Origin: Acetobacter oeni
GTDB lineage: Bacteria; Pseudomonadota; Alphaproteobacteria; Acetobacterales; Acetobacteraceae
Length of the DNA: 64,000 bases
Direction of reading: 5' to 3'
Assembly (NCBI RefSeq): GCF_011516825.1
Contig: NZ_WOTA01000013.1
Location: 52,157-116,156 of the forward strand
Part shown: in pieces, positions 47,815-56,793 of the stretch
How the letters are laid out: each line of letters starts with the position of its first letter
Position numbering within the stretch: the first letter of the stretch is position 1
Position numbers and translations under genes: made by a program
Notes under the pieces: model-generated
Told to the model about the DNA's origin: nothing
Databases searched by the model: none
What the model saw: the letters and a program-made list of their open reading frames with translations, nothing else

Positions 47815-49218
47815 ATGCACCCTGTGATGCCGGATTCCTTTTCTGAACCTCCCTCCCCTCTGGCTGGCGCCGGATCGGCGGAAACGGGCGAACGGGAGAC
47901 GCTGCTTTCGGTCCGGGACATCCGACAGTCCTATCATCGGGGTGGCAATGCGGATCTGCTGGTTCTGGATGACGTGTCGGTTGACATTGCGGCGGGTGAG
48001 ATTGTCGGACTGCTGGGGCGATCGGGGTCGGGCAAGTCCATGCTGCTGCGGATCATGGCAGGCCTGGTGGCGCCGACATCGGGTGTGGTGACGTGGCGTG
48101 GCGAGGTGCTGCGCGGACCGGTGTCGGGGATTGCGATGGTGTTTCAGTCCAGCGCGCTGTTTCCCTGGCTGAGTGTGCAGGACAATGTCGAACTGGTTCT
48201 TGAGGCGCAGGGAATTGCGAGGAAAGAACGCGAGGCGCTGGCGCGGGAGGCGATCGATCTGATTGGTCTGGGCGGGCACGAAAAGGCGTGGCCGCGCGAG
48301 TTATCCGGCGGGATGGCGCAGCGGGCGGGGCTGGCGCGGGCATTGTCGGTTCGGCCGGATCTGCTGCTGATGGACGAGCCGTTTTCGTCTCTCGATGTGC
48401 TGACGGCGGAGAATTTGCGCACCGATTTGGTTGAATTGTGGTGCGAGCAGAAACTGCCGGTGAAATCGATGCTGATGGTGACGCACAGCATTGAGGAAGC
48501 TGTGCTGATGTGTGACCGGATTTTGCTGTTTACGGCCAATCCGGGGCGGGTGGAGCATGAGGTGCCTGTTTCCCTGCCCCATCCGCGTCATCGGGACGGC
48601 CTGGCATTTCGGGAACTGGTCGACCGGATTTACGGGCTGATGACGCGACGGGCACCGGTGCTGTCGGAGGCTGATCTGCCGGAGGGCGGCCTGTCCGCGC
48701 CGGCATCCGGTTCGGTTTATAGTGCGATTGCACCTGTGACGATCGGCAGCATGGTCGGACTGATCGAGGGTCTTGCGGCGCCACCACTGAACGGGCGGGC
48801 GGATCTGCCGTTGCTGGCGGAGAAGGCGCAGCTTGAGCTGGACGATCTGTTTCCGCTCGTGGAGGCATTGCAGCTTCTTGGATTTGCGGAGCTGGAAGAC
48901 GGGGATATTCTTCTGACGGAAGAAGGCGCCCGTTTCTCGATGAGCGAATTTGATGAACGCAAGACGATTTTACGGCATGCGCTGTTGCAACAGGTTCCGC
49001 TGGCGAAAGCGATCTGCAATATCCTGGATGAGCGTCCGAACCACGTTGCTGATGCCGGGCGGTTTCGTGATGAGCTGTGTGAGGGGATGTCGCCCGGCTA
49101 TGCGGCCCAGACTTTGCAGACGCTGGTGGGCTGGGCGCGTTATGCCGAGCTGTTTGATTTTGACGAGGACGCGGACCAGTTTTTCCTGGATGATGAGATC
49201 AGCCGCGCGGGGCTGTAA
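47815..49218 (+). CDS. ABC transporter ATP-binding protein with C-terminal AAA-associated domain
   Basis: The 467-aa protein has an N-terminal ABC ATPase domain of nitrate/sulfonate/bicarbonate type: Walker A LLGRSGSGKSMLL, Q-loop VFQSSALFPWLS, signature LSGGMAQRAGL, Walker B LLLMDEPFSSLD and switch MVTHSIEEA. The C-terminal 170 residues (from about 300) form a winged-helix-like AAA-associated domain with IGSMVGLIEGL and FDFDEDADQFFLDDEI, common in ATPases paired with fused two-domain permeases. It probably energises the permease at 43442-45205, although the genes are not adjacent here. Confidence 0.93.
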   Translation: MHPVMPDSFSEPPSPLAGAGSAETGERETLLSVRDIRQSYHRGGNADLLVLDDVSVDIAAGEIVGLLGRSGSGKSMLLRIMAGLVAPTSGVVTWRGEVLRGPVSGIAMVFQSSALFPWLSVQDNVELVLEAQGIARKEREALAREAIDLIGLGGHEKAWPRELSGGMAQRAGLARALSVRPDLLLMDEPFSSLDVLTAENLRTDLVELWCEQKLPVKSMLMVTHSIEEAVLMCDRILLFTANPGRVEHEVPVSLPHPRHRDGLAFRELVDRIYGLMTRRAPVLSEADLPEGGLSAPASGSVYSAIAPVTIGSMVGLIEGLAAPPLNGRADLPLLAEKAQLELDDLFPLVEALQLLGFAELEDGDILLTEEGARFSMSEFDERKTILRHALLQQVPLAKAICNILDERPNHVADAGRFRDELCEGMSPGYAAQTLQTLVGWARYAELFDFDEDADQFFLDDEISRAGL

Positions 49219-49442
49219 ACAGGACCATCCGCGTGACCCTCCTCTGACCGGGATTTTCTGTTGCGGAGGATGGTTTTCGGGAATCTGAGAGTGTACCCGG
49301 GGAATTTTTCACAGACAGGCCGCCCGTGTTTCCGGGTATCCGCCGGAATCGTCTCGCGGGCCGCGATGTTCGAAGTTCGCGAGACTGTGTCAGAAGGGGC
49401 TGTGTCAGAACACGAAGTGAACCACTGAGAGAGAGAAACTTT
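49219..49442. other. Convergent intergenic region with hairpins
   Basis: The 224 bases after the ATPase gene hold ACCATCC (49224-49230) pairing with GGATGGT (49268-49274), followed by TTT. A second perfect 8-bp stem is GTCTCGCG (49351-49358) with CGCGAGAC (49378-49385). A 10-bp direct repeat TGTGTCAGAA lies at 49386-49395 and 49401-49410. These may stop transcription from both sides. No gene is seen. Confidence 0.45.
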
Positions 49443-50027
49443 TCAGGCCGTTCCTGACCGGGTGCAGGCTTCTTGCAGTGTTTTCACTGCAAAAGAAAGT
49501 TCGGCGGCTAATGTTCCCGGCAGGCGACGGGCATAAACGTCGGCCAGGGCGGTGTAATACCACAGAGTGCCGTCCTTGCCGCCGCGAAAGCGGGTGAAGA
49601 CGTCATCGTCGACCTGGTGGTAGTCGGCGATGATGGTACGGACGTTGTGCAGCTTATCAGCGCAGGACACGAAAAGCGTATCGCTGTTCTTGTGTTCCAG
49701 CGCGGCGATATAGGTTTCCTTGCGTTCGCGCCATGGTGGTTTTGGAAGAGTCTCGGCATCTGTGCAGCCCTGCACGATGTCGGCGACGCGTGAGCCGAAG
49801 CGGTCGGCGATCATCTGGCGTGTAATGCCCTGATCTTCGATGGCATCATGCAGAGCGGCGGCGATGGCCTGGTCTTCGTCACCACCATATTCGAGAACGA
49901 GCCCGGTGACGGCGAGAAGATGCGCGATATAAGGGGTTCCCGCGCCCTTTCGTTCCTGTTCACCGTGCAGTGCTATGGCCCATCCGAGGGCATCGGTGAG
50001 ACGGGTCCATCGCTTCTGGTCTGGCAT
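49443..50027 (-). CDS. HD-domain protein, hydrolase-only RelA/SpoT-like (small alarmone hydrolase type)
   Basis: This 194-aa protein carries an HD phosphohydrolase fold like the hydrolase half of SpoT. It has GTPYIAHLLAVTGLVLEYGG with the first His, AALHDAIEDQG (His-Asp plus the ED motif), and CADKLHNVRTIIADY near 120-135. The synthetase, TGS and ACT domains of long RelA/SpoT proteins are absent. Such proteins hydrolyse (p)ppGpp or related nucleotides. Activity is inferred from the conserved metal site. It is a single minus-strand gene. Confidence 0.88.
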   Translation of the reverse strand: MPDQKRWTRLTDALGWAIALHGEQERKGAGTPYIAHLLAVTGLVLEYGGDEDQAIAAALHDAIEDQGITRQMIADRFGSRVADIVQGCTDAETLPKPPWRERKETYIAALEHKNSDTLFVSCADKLHNVRTIIADYHQVDDDVFTRFRGGKDGTLWYYTALADVYARRLPGTLAAELSFAVKTLQEACTRSGTA

Positions 50028-50131
50028 TGTTATGTACTTTCAAAAGTTCTCTGTGCATGCCAGCATGGTTATGATTTTGATCATTACCGTACTCGCACCG
50101 CGAAAATATGGTGCCGGTCGTCTTTTTCAGA

Positions 50132-52840
50132 TCACTGTTCAGGGACAGGGCCTTTGACGATTTCGGCGAGGTCGTCCGGGCGGACCCATTTGCGGAAGGC
50201 GGCCTGAACGTCTGCTGCTGTGGCTTTGTAGAATGCCTGAGCGGCGATGTCGGGGGTGTTGAGAGGCAGACCCAGGCGGATCAGGCGGAGATAGGTTCCG
50301 GCAATGCTGTCCAGGCTGGCGCGTTCAAGAGGTAGTCCGCGCAGAAGACCGGATTTGGCGATGGTGAGTTCATCATCGGTGACGGGGACATTCTGTATTG
50401 CGCGGATATCGCGAAGCGCGGCTTCACGCGCCAGGCTGACTTTGCCAGGGTCGGCGCCGTAGGAAACGGAATAGCCGCCGCGGGTGCGACCGACGGTGAA
50501 CCCGCTGCTGACCGAGTAAACGTAACCGGTTTTAACCCGCAGATCGCGATACAGGCGTGAGGAGAAGCCGCCGCCGAGGATTTCGTCGCCAACCATCAGC
50601 ACGTAACGGTCAGGATTGGCTGCGGTGAGACTGAGGCTTTCCGCCAGAGCCACGGTATCCTGGACGTTGCTTTTGTCCGGGACATGGGCGCGTGACGTCC
50701 TGCTGTCGGGACGGGCTGGCAGATCGACATCCGGCTTCGGGCCGCTGGCCTTCCAGTCGCCGAAGGTTTTCTCGACGGTGGCGCGGGCTTTTTCCGGTGT
50801 GATGTCACCGGTAATGACGATGGTGGTCATGTCCGGGCGCCAGACGGTGCTGAAATAGGCGTGGACATCGGCCAGCGACAGGGCAGCGATGGTCTGCGGC
50901 GTGGCCTGGCGCAGGGTGGGATCGTCCTTCGGGGAGATGGCGGTTTTGATGGCGCGACCGAAAAGATAGCCCGGGGACTGGAGTTCTCCGGCCTGGGCCT
51001 GCGCGGCCTGCATTTTCACGACCTGAAAGGCCTGTTCCGGAAAGGCCGGGTGCAGCTCGTTTTCCGCGAGAAGGGCCATGCCATCATCGAATTTCGCGGC
51101 GGGGATACTGAGAGAGAAACCTGTGCCGGCGCTTTCCCAGGCGGGAACGTCATCGAGGGCTTTATGGAAAGCCAGACGGTCGTGCTTCGTGGTGCCGTAG
51201 CTGAACAGATCCTCGGTGACGCCGGCCAGACCTTCTTTCCCTTTGGGGACCTGAAGATCAGGGTTGTTGCGGATCTCGCCGGCGACCTGAATGGTCTGGC
51301 TGACGTTTGACGGATGGACGATCAGGGTCAGGCCATTGGGGAGCGTCTGCACGGAAGGCAGCGCGACAGGCGGCGGCAGATCGAGTTTTGCCAGGGCTTC
51401 CGAGGCCCAGTCGGGCAGGGCCACGGGTTTATCCGGAGCGGAGGCGAAGGATTCCGCGCCGCCAAAGCCTTTGCCGCTCTGAGGTTTTCCGGACTCTTCC
51501 GGTGTCAGGATGGCGGTGATGGCACGGGACGGATCGAGAATACGGGCGGCGAGGTGGTTGACGTCATCAGGCGTAACGGCACGATAGGCTGCGGCGATGT
51601 CGTCCGGCGCGGACAGATTCTGGAAAGCGAGCGCCGTGGACCAGCTTTCGGCGAGACCGCTGATGGAATTGGCGGAGAAGCCAAGCTGGGCAACTTCTTT
51701 CGTTTTCGCGGCTTCGACGAGTTCGGCCGGGACGCCATGAACACGGATGTCGGCCAGAATGTCCTTCATGTCAGAAAGGGCTTTTGCGGAATTGCCGCCT
51801 TTCGGGAAAGCGGCGACAGCGATGCCCATGCCGGCGCGTTTGATCGGGCTGAACTCGAACCCGGCAAAGAGAGCTTTGCCGGCGGGAACAAGCTGGTAGA
51901 GAGCACCGCGCTGGCTGCCGAGGACATCTGACAGGATATCCGCCGTGGCAAATTCCTTCGAAGTCAGACCCGGCATCGGGTAGGCGATGGTGGCGATGCC
52001 GATGGGAAGATCAGTCGGAAATGACAGGGCCTGAGCCGGAGGTGGCGCCGGATTGACGGGCGCACGTTCGGGGAGGGCACGGCTCGGGATGGTGCCGAAC
52101 GCCTGTTTTACCTTGTCGAGCGTGGCCTGCGGATCGACATCGCCCACGATCACGAGGATGGCGTTATTGGGAGCGTACCATTTCCCGTAAAAGCTCCGCA
52201 GCAGAGCGGCATCGGTTTTATCGAAGGACGGGCGCGTGCCGAGGGCATCGTGCTCGTAGGGCGTGCCTTTGTAAAGAATGGAGCGAAGCTGCGAGATGTA
52301 GCGATAAACCGGGCTTGAAAGATCTCGGGAGACTTCCTGCTCGATGGCGCCGCGTTCCTTGTCCCAGTCGGCTTCCGAAAGGGTGAGGCCGTTCATGCGC
52401 AGGGCTTCGATATGGAGCAGCAGGCCGAGGTCTTCGGCGGGGGCCGTATAAAAATACTGGGTGACGTCTTCGGTGGTATCGGCGTTGTAGCTGCCGCCGA
52501 GCCGGGCGGCCAGGGCGGCGAGCTGGTCTTTGTCGAGGCCTTTGCTGCCACGGAACATCATGTGTTCGAGTGCGTGGGCGGTTCCGGGAAAGCCGTCCGG
52601 GGCGTTGGCCGAGCCGACGAGGTAGTTGAGTTCGGTGGTGACGACGGGAGCCAGGCGGTTCTGCACGACGACGACGCGGAGGCCATTGGGCAGGGTCGCG
52701 CGGGTGACGTTACCGGCGGTGCTGGCGATGCGGGCCGGCTCCGGGGGGCGGGCCGTGGCGAGATGTGGTGTGAGAACTGTTCCGGCGAGAAGGCCCGCGC
52801 AGAGGAATGAGGAAAGAGTTTTCGGAAATCTGGAAATCAT
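50132..52840 (-). CDS. M16 family zinc metallopeptidase (two-domain, exported)
   Basis: This is a 902-aa pitrilysin-family protease. A signal peptide is present (FLCAGLLAGTVLTPHLATA). The first half has the inverted zinc motif HALEHMMFRG (His-x2-Glu-His) and the downstream Glu in KERGAIEQEV. The second half (about 470-900) has the same fold without the motif, as in heterodimeric or fused M16 enzymes where it forms the substrate chamber. It probably degrades peptides in the periplasm. No second m16 gene is adjacent. Confidence 0.93.
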   Translation of the reverse strand: MISRFPKTLSSFLCAGLLAGTVLTPHLATARPPEPARIASTAGNVTRATLPNGLRVVVVQNRLAPVVTTELNYLVGSANAPDGFPGTAHALEHMMFRGSKGLDKDQLAALAARLGGSYNADTTEDVTQYFYTAPAEDLGLLLHIEALRMNGLTLSEADWDKERGAIEQEVSRDLSSPVYRYISQLRSILYKGTPYEHDALGTRPSFDKTDAALLRSFYGKWYAPNNAILVIVGDVDPQATLDKVKQAFGTIPSRALPERAPVNPAPPPAQALSFPTDLPIGIATIAYPMPGLTSKEFATADILSDVLGSQRGALYQLVPAGKALFAGFEFSPIKRAGMGIAVAAFPKGGNSAKALSDMKDILADIRVHGVPAELVEAAKTKEVAQLGFSANSISGLAESWSTALAFQNLSAPDDIAAAYRAVTPDDVNHLAARILDPSRAITAILTPEESGKPQSGKGFGGAESFASAPDKPVALPDWASEALAKLDLPPPVALPSVQTLPNGLTLIVHPSNVSQTIQVAGEIRNNPDLQVPKGKEGLAGVTEDLFSYGTTKHDRLAFHKALDDVPAWESAGTGFSLSIPAAKFDDGMALLAENELHPAFPEQAFQVVKMQAAQAQAGELQSPGYLFGRAIKTAISPKDDPTLRQATPQTIAALSLADVHAYFSTVWRPDMTTIVITGDITPEKARATVEKTFGDWKASGPKPDVDLPARPDSRTSRAHVPDKSNVQDTVALAESLSLTAANPDRYVLMVGDEILGGGFSSRLYRDLRVKTGYVYSVSSGFTVGRTRGGYSVSYGADPGKVSLAREAALRDIRAIQNVPVTDDELTIAKSGLLRGLPLERASLDSIAGTYLRLIRLGLPLNTPDIAAQAFYKATAADVQAAFRKWVRPDDLAEIVKGPVPEQ

Positions 52841-53079
52841 AATGTGTCTGGCGTCCCGCTGCCTTTGATTTTGAAAAGATCATGCAGGGTTGCATGGGAG
52901 ATGTCACGGGCAGAGCCGCCCCGCAGAATCCGTGTCGTGGTCCGGAAGACATTTTCATGATCTTTTCGGAACGAGCTGCCGGTCCGGCTCCGCGCGTTTA
53001 TTGACGTAATCCGGCTGAGAACCTGACGGGTATTTCGGATTCTGCTGACTGATGATCGGGTTTCTGTATGAATTCAGGT

Positions 53080-53904
53080 TTAACGCTGGCGACATTTCGC
53101 ACGGTCTGAGCCGCGTCGACCAAACCAGGTCAGAACGGGGAGCGCCAGGCGGAGGAGTCCCGGGAACATCATGCAGAGACGACCGAAGAGGCCGTCTATG
53201 GCGGGCTCGAAGCGTTCCTGGCCGGGATGGCGCAGTGCTTTCATGACGGCGGCTGCAATGGTTTCCGGTTTTGCCGGAGGACTGACGAAGTTGAGAACGG
53301 AGCCGCCCCGGGCCATTTCGTCGCGCAGCATGGCGGTATCGACGGCGCCGGGGAAGATGGAGGACACGGCGATGCCGCTGGGTTTTGTTTCCAGTGTCAG
53401 GGACAGGGCGAAGCTGCGGAGCGCGGCTTTACTGGCGACATAAACGGCGCTGTTGGCGAGCGGGATGACGGCGGCGAGCGAGTTGATGAAGACGATGTGG
53501 CCGCCGCGCGGGATCAGGGGCAGGAGCTGTGAAGTCAGCAGGACGGGCGCGGTCAGATTTATGGCAATCTGCCGCTGGACATCCGCCGGCTGCATGGCGC
53601 TGACCGGACCGGGCGCAATGACACCGGCGCAATGGATGAGAACGCTGACGGGGCGACCATCGGCGACGAGTATGTGCGCAGCCCGGGCCAGGTCTTCGGC
53701 GTTGCTGAGATCACAGGCTATATGGCGGCTCTGTCCGGCCTGCGCGGGAGCGGTGCGGGACAGCGTGACCGTATCGAAGCCTTCACGAATCAGGGCGATA
53801 AGAATCATCCGACCGATTCCACCTGACCCGCCGGTGACGACCGCGAGTGGCGGCCGGCGGCCGGTGTGCGCTGATTCGCCCGCGAACGGCCCGGTCTTGC
53901 TCAT
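53080..53904 (-). CDS. Short-chain dehydrogenase/reductase
   Basis: This 274-aa Rossmann-fold oxidoreductase has the nucleotide motif TGGSGGIGRMI, HCAGVIAPG (NNAG-like), catalytic Ser in VFINSLAA, and the Tyr-x3-Lys pair in AVYVASKAALRS. Arg two residues after the glycine motif hints at NADP preference, which is inference. The start is ATG 53904 with GAGGGA just upstream; GTG 53916 is an alternative. The C-terminal LPVLTWFG region is hydrophobic and may contact the membrane. The substrate is unknown. Confidence 0.92.
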   Translation of the reverse strand: MSKTGPFAGESAHTGRRPPLAVVTGGSGGIGRMILIALIREGFDTVTLSRTAPAQAGQSRHIACDLSNAEDLARAAHILVADGRPVSVLIHCAGVIAPGPVSAMQPADVQRQIAINLTAPVLLTSQLLPLIPRGGHIVFINSLAAVIPLANSAVYVASKAALRSFALSLTLETKPSGIAVSSIFPGAVDTAMLRDEMARGGSVLNFVSPPAKPETIAAAVMKALRHPGQERFEPAIDGLFGRLCMMFPGLLRLALPVLTWFGRRGSDRAKCRQR

Positions 53905-53992
53905 CTGTTCCCTCACAGTCCGGTTTCTACACCGGGTGTGTCATGTGTTCTACCCCATGCTTCCCTTTCAGAATGTTTACGTAATCTCCCGA

Positions 53993-56506
53993 TCAGCCGG
54001 TCGGAACGACGGTGGCGACGATGCCGTTCTCATGCAGCGCGGTCCAGAGGGCCAGGCGGACGGCGTTGGCGGCGGAATCCACGTTGCGGGGCGAAGATGT
54101 TTTCCCCGAGGCGGTCAGAGTGACGGTATCGGCCGCGATGGACGCGATCGTGACTGAAGGCGGCGGATCTTTGAGGAGGCCGGGCACGGTATCCATGGCT
54201 TTCGACATGACGCCGACGGCTTTTGTCAGATCGGTTCCGAGCGGCAGTCCGATCGAGACGGACATGGCGCCGGTCGGGTGTCCGAGCGTGACATTACGCA
54301 CGGCGGAAGTAATGAACTGCGAATTCGGGACGATCATCGTCGAGCCGTCCGAGAGGCCGATATCGGTGGAGCGCACGCTGATACGACGGATATCGCCGGT
54401 GGTCCCGTTGATCTGGACGAGGTCTCCGATGGTGACGGGCCGTTCCGCGAGAAGAATGATGCCGGAGACGAAATTCTGCACGATGGATTGCAGGCCGAAG
54501 CCGATACCGACGGAAAGCGCGCTGACGACCCAGGTCATGCTGCTGACTGTGATGCCGATGGTTGACATGACCGTCAGGCAGATAAGAATCCAGGCGGCGT
54601 AAGTGAAGATGGTGACGATGGAGGTCTGGGAGCCGACATCCAGGTTTGTTGTCGGGAAAAGCCGGTTTCGCAGCCAGTTCTGTGTCAGGCGGATGAGGTA
54701 GTGACCGATAACGGGGATGGCGATGCATTTCAGGATGACATCGAAGGACAGGGTGACGCCGCCGATATGCTGACCGAAGACAACCTTTCCGATATTTCCC
54801 GATATGACGGAGAAATCGAAATCTCCGCCGGACTGGGCGACTGCGATCGCAACGAAAACCAGCAGGATGCTGAACAACCCGCTGATGACAGCGCAGCCCT
54901 GATCGACGAGCCGGGGTGAAATGCCTAGCCGCACAAATTGCATGCCGAGCCGGCCGGAACTGGTGAAGACGGTTGTCGCGAGATCGTTGACGAGAAGAAA
55001 GACCAGCGACAGGCCGAGGCCCGTGACGACCATGGAGCAGATCCATGACAGCGTCGTATAACCGAGCGGAATGTAGCCGATGAGGCTGACGACACCACAG
55101 AAGACCGAGATGAAGAAGGCCAGGATTCGGGCTGCCCTGCCAATTGTGCTTTGCAGAAGAGGGGTTTCGTCAGAGGCCGTGTCACGCTGACGGACGATCT
55201 GTCTGGGCGTTATGAACAGGAGTGGCGCGGCGATGAATACGAAGATGATGTCGGCGGTCTGAACACCGAACGGACCGAGGATGGTGCCGGTATCGACATA
55301 TCGAAGGATGCCCCGGAGCAGGATGAGGAGCGCGAACCAGAGCGTGCAGGGCGTGAGGGCGCGGGCGGTCGCATCTCCGAGCGGCACAACGCGCCAGTCC
55401 GGGTTGCCGGCCGCCAGCATGGACGCGCCGGCCCCGAGCATGAATCCGACGAGCGGGATCTGGGAACCGACGAAGCCGGCGAGTTCGGCGAAGCTGCTGC
55501 CCTCCACATCGCTCGCGCCTGTGATGCCGAGCCAGAAGACAAGAGCTCCGGCGCCTGAGAATCCGGCACAGCAGGCGGAATAGAGCAGAACGGCGGCGAT
55601 CCGGCGCACACGGCCATCCGGCAGAAGCCGGGCGGCCGCGCGACGCGCCTGTTTCAGCAGAAAAAACGGCGCTGCAAACAGGATTGCGGCCCCGAAAAAA
55701 CAGATGAGCATGGTCGGAAGCCGCGAGCTTTCGGCTGTCGATGCGACGGTTTGCGCGGTTTCGCCGGCAAAGCCTCGGAGGCGGGCGATATTGGACGGGA
55801 ATTCGGCGGAGAGATTGCTCCAGAAAGCGGGGGCCAGGGGGGATGGGAAGCGTTGCAGAAGCATCGCCTGCTGGACGGCGTTATTGCGCTGGCTCAGGAC
55901 GAGAACGAGCTGATGGGCCTGAAGCGCGCAGAGGCGGGCTCGGGTCAGGCGGCCGCTCAGGTCATTCTGAGCTTTAAGCAGTCTGTCGCGCTGGGCCGTG
56001 AGTGTCGGCAGTTCGGGTGGCGCGCCTTTTGCCGGGGCCGGTCCCAGAACATCAAGCATTGTTTTGAAAATTTTCTCATATGGCTCCAGCCTGGCGACTA
56101 TGTCGTCCGCTGTGTTCCCGGCGATCGTCGCACTCCGGGCGAGTTCCGCGACGTTTCCGGCACTATGCCCCTTCGACGGGTCGATACGGGTGCGGAAGAC
56201 GTCTGTGATCGTTTTTTCGAGCGCATCAAGGGTGGCGTCCGGGGCAATGGTTGCAGGAACGGCGAATAGGGTATCCTGATTGCGCCCCTCCCCGCTCCAG
56301 GCGGGGGTGTCGTCTGCCGCGCGGGCAATCGTGGCTGTGGAGAACAGGCTCAGCCCCGTGAGGGAAGCGAGGAAAATTCCGGAGCCAGCCAGGCTGAAAA
56401 TGAGCGTGACCAGGTAAACGAGGGTCCGGACCGGGGGCTTTTTCGCTTCAGGCGGTGCGGAGACAATCCGGGGATAGCGGGCTTCTGACGCGGGTGTTCC
56501 TGACAC
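53993..56506 (-). CDS. Mechanosensitive channel of MscS family with DUF3772 domain
   Basis: This 837-aa inner-membrane protein has an N-terminal hydrophobic segment (LVYLVTLIFSLAGSGIFLASL), then a periplasmic DUF3772 helical domain (about 90-260), about ten transmembrane helices, and a C-terminal MscS core. The pore helix is GIGFGLQSIVQNFVSG, followed by LLAERPVTIGDLVQI and NSQFITSAVRN of the beta domain. It opens under membrane tension and protects against hypo-osmotic shock, useful in sugar-rich habitats. GTG 56506 has AGGAGG 4 bases upstream. It is divergent from the OPT gene. Confidence 0.93.
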   Translation of the reverse strand: MSGTPASEARYPRIVSAPPEAKKPPVRTLVYLVTLIFSLAGSGIFLASLTGLSLFSTATIARAADDTPAWSGEGRNQDTLFAVPATIAPDATLDALEKTITDVFRTRIDPSKGHSAGNVAELARSATIAGNTADDIVARLEPYEKIFKTMLDVLGPAPAKGAPPELPTLTAQRDRLLKAQNDLSGRLTRARLCALQAHQLVLVLSQRNNAVQQAMLLQRFPSPLAPAFWSNLSAEFPSNIARLRGFAGETAQTVASTAESSRLPTMLICFFGAAILFAAPFFLLKQARRAAARLLPDGRVRRIAAVLLYSACCAGFSGAGALVFWLGITGASDVEGSSFAELAGFVGSQIPLVGFMLGAGASMLAAGNPDWRVVPLGDATARALTPCTLWFALLILLRGILRYVDTGTILGPFGVQTADIIFVFIAAPLLFITPRQIVRQRDTASDETPLLQSTIGRAARILAFFISVFCGVVSLIGYIPLGYTTLSWICSMVVTGLGLSLVFLLVNDLATTVFTSSGRLGMQFVRLGISPRLVDQGCAVISGLFSILLVFVAIAVAQSGGDFDFSVISGNIGKVVFGQHIGGVTLSFDVILKCIAIPVIGHYLIRLTQNWLRNRLFPTTNLDVGSQTSIVTIFTYAAWILICLTVMSTIGITVSSMTWVVSALSVGIGFGLQSIVQNFVSGIILLAERPVTIGDLVQINGTTGDIRRISVRSTDIGLSDGSTMIVPNSQFITSAVRNVTLGHPTGAMSVSIGLPLGTDLTKAVGVMSKAMDTVPGLLKDPPPSVTIASIAADTVTLTASGKTSSPRNVDSAANAVRLALWTALHENGIVATVVPTG

Positions 56507-56793
56507 AAATCCTCCTGGCCGGATGCGGCCTGTATGGCGAAATTTCCATCGTCTGTCCGCATATTAACCCGCGAAGAGGCGCGGTGGTTTCCATCCCGGC
56601 CCGGAACTGACGTTTGCATATCGAACCAGTTCGGCCATCATGGGACATTATCGGGCAAAGCGTGCGTCGCGCCTTATGGCGGCGTGCCGCCCTACGTCAA
56701 CCGGGGTCCGGCATGGGAGGACTGGTTGCTGAGTTGGGGTCGGCTCCGCTCATGCGCTGCTCTTTCCAGGTCTGCCCCTCGCAGGATCGCTTT

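Noticed and set aside
56614..56793. A 60-residue N-terminal extension of the OPT transporter
   Set aside because: The extension is unconserved in character, while ATG 56794 has a ribosome binding site at the right distance and starts just before the first membrane helix.
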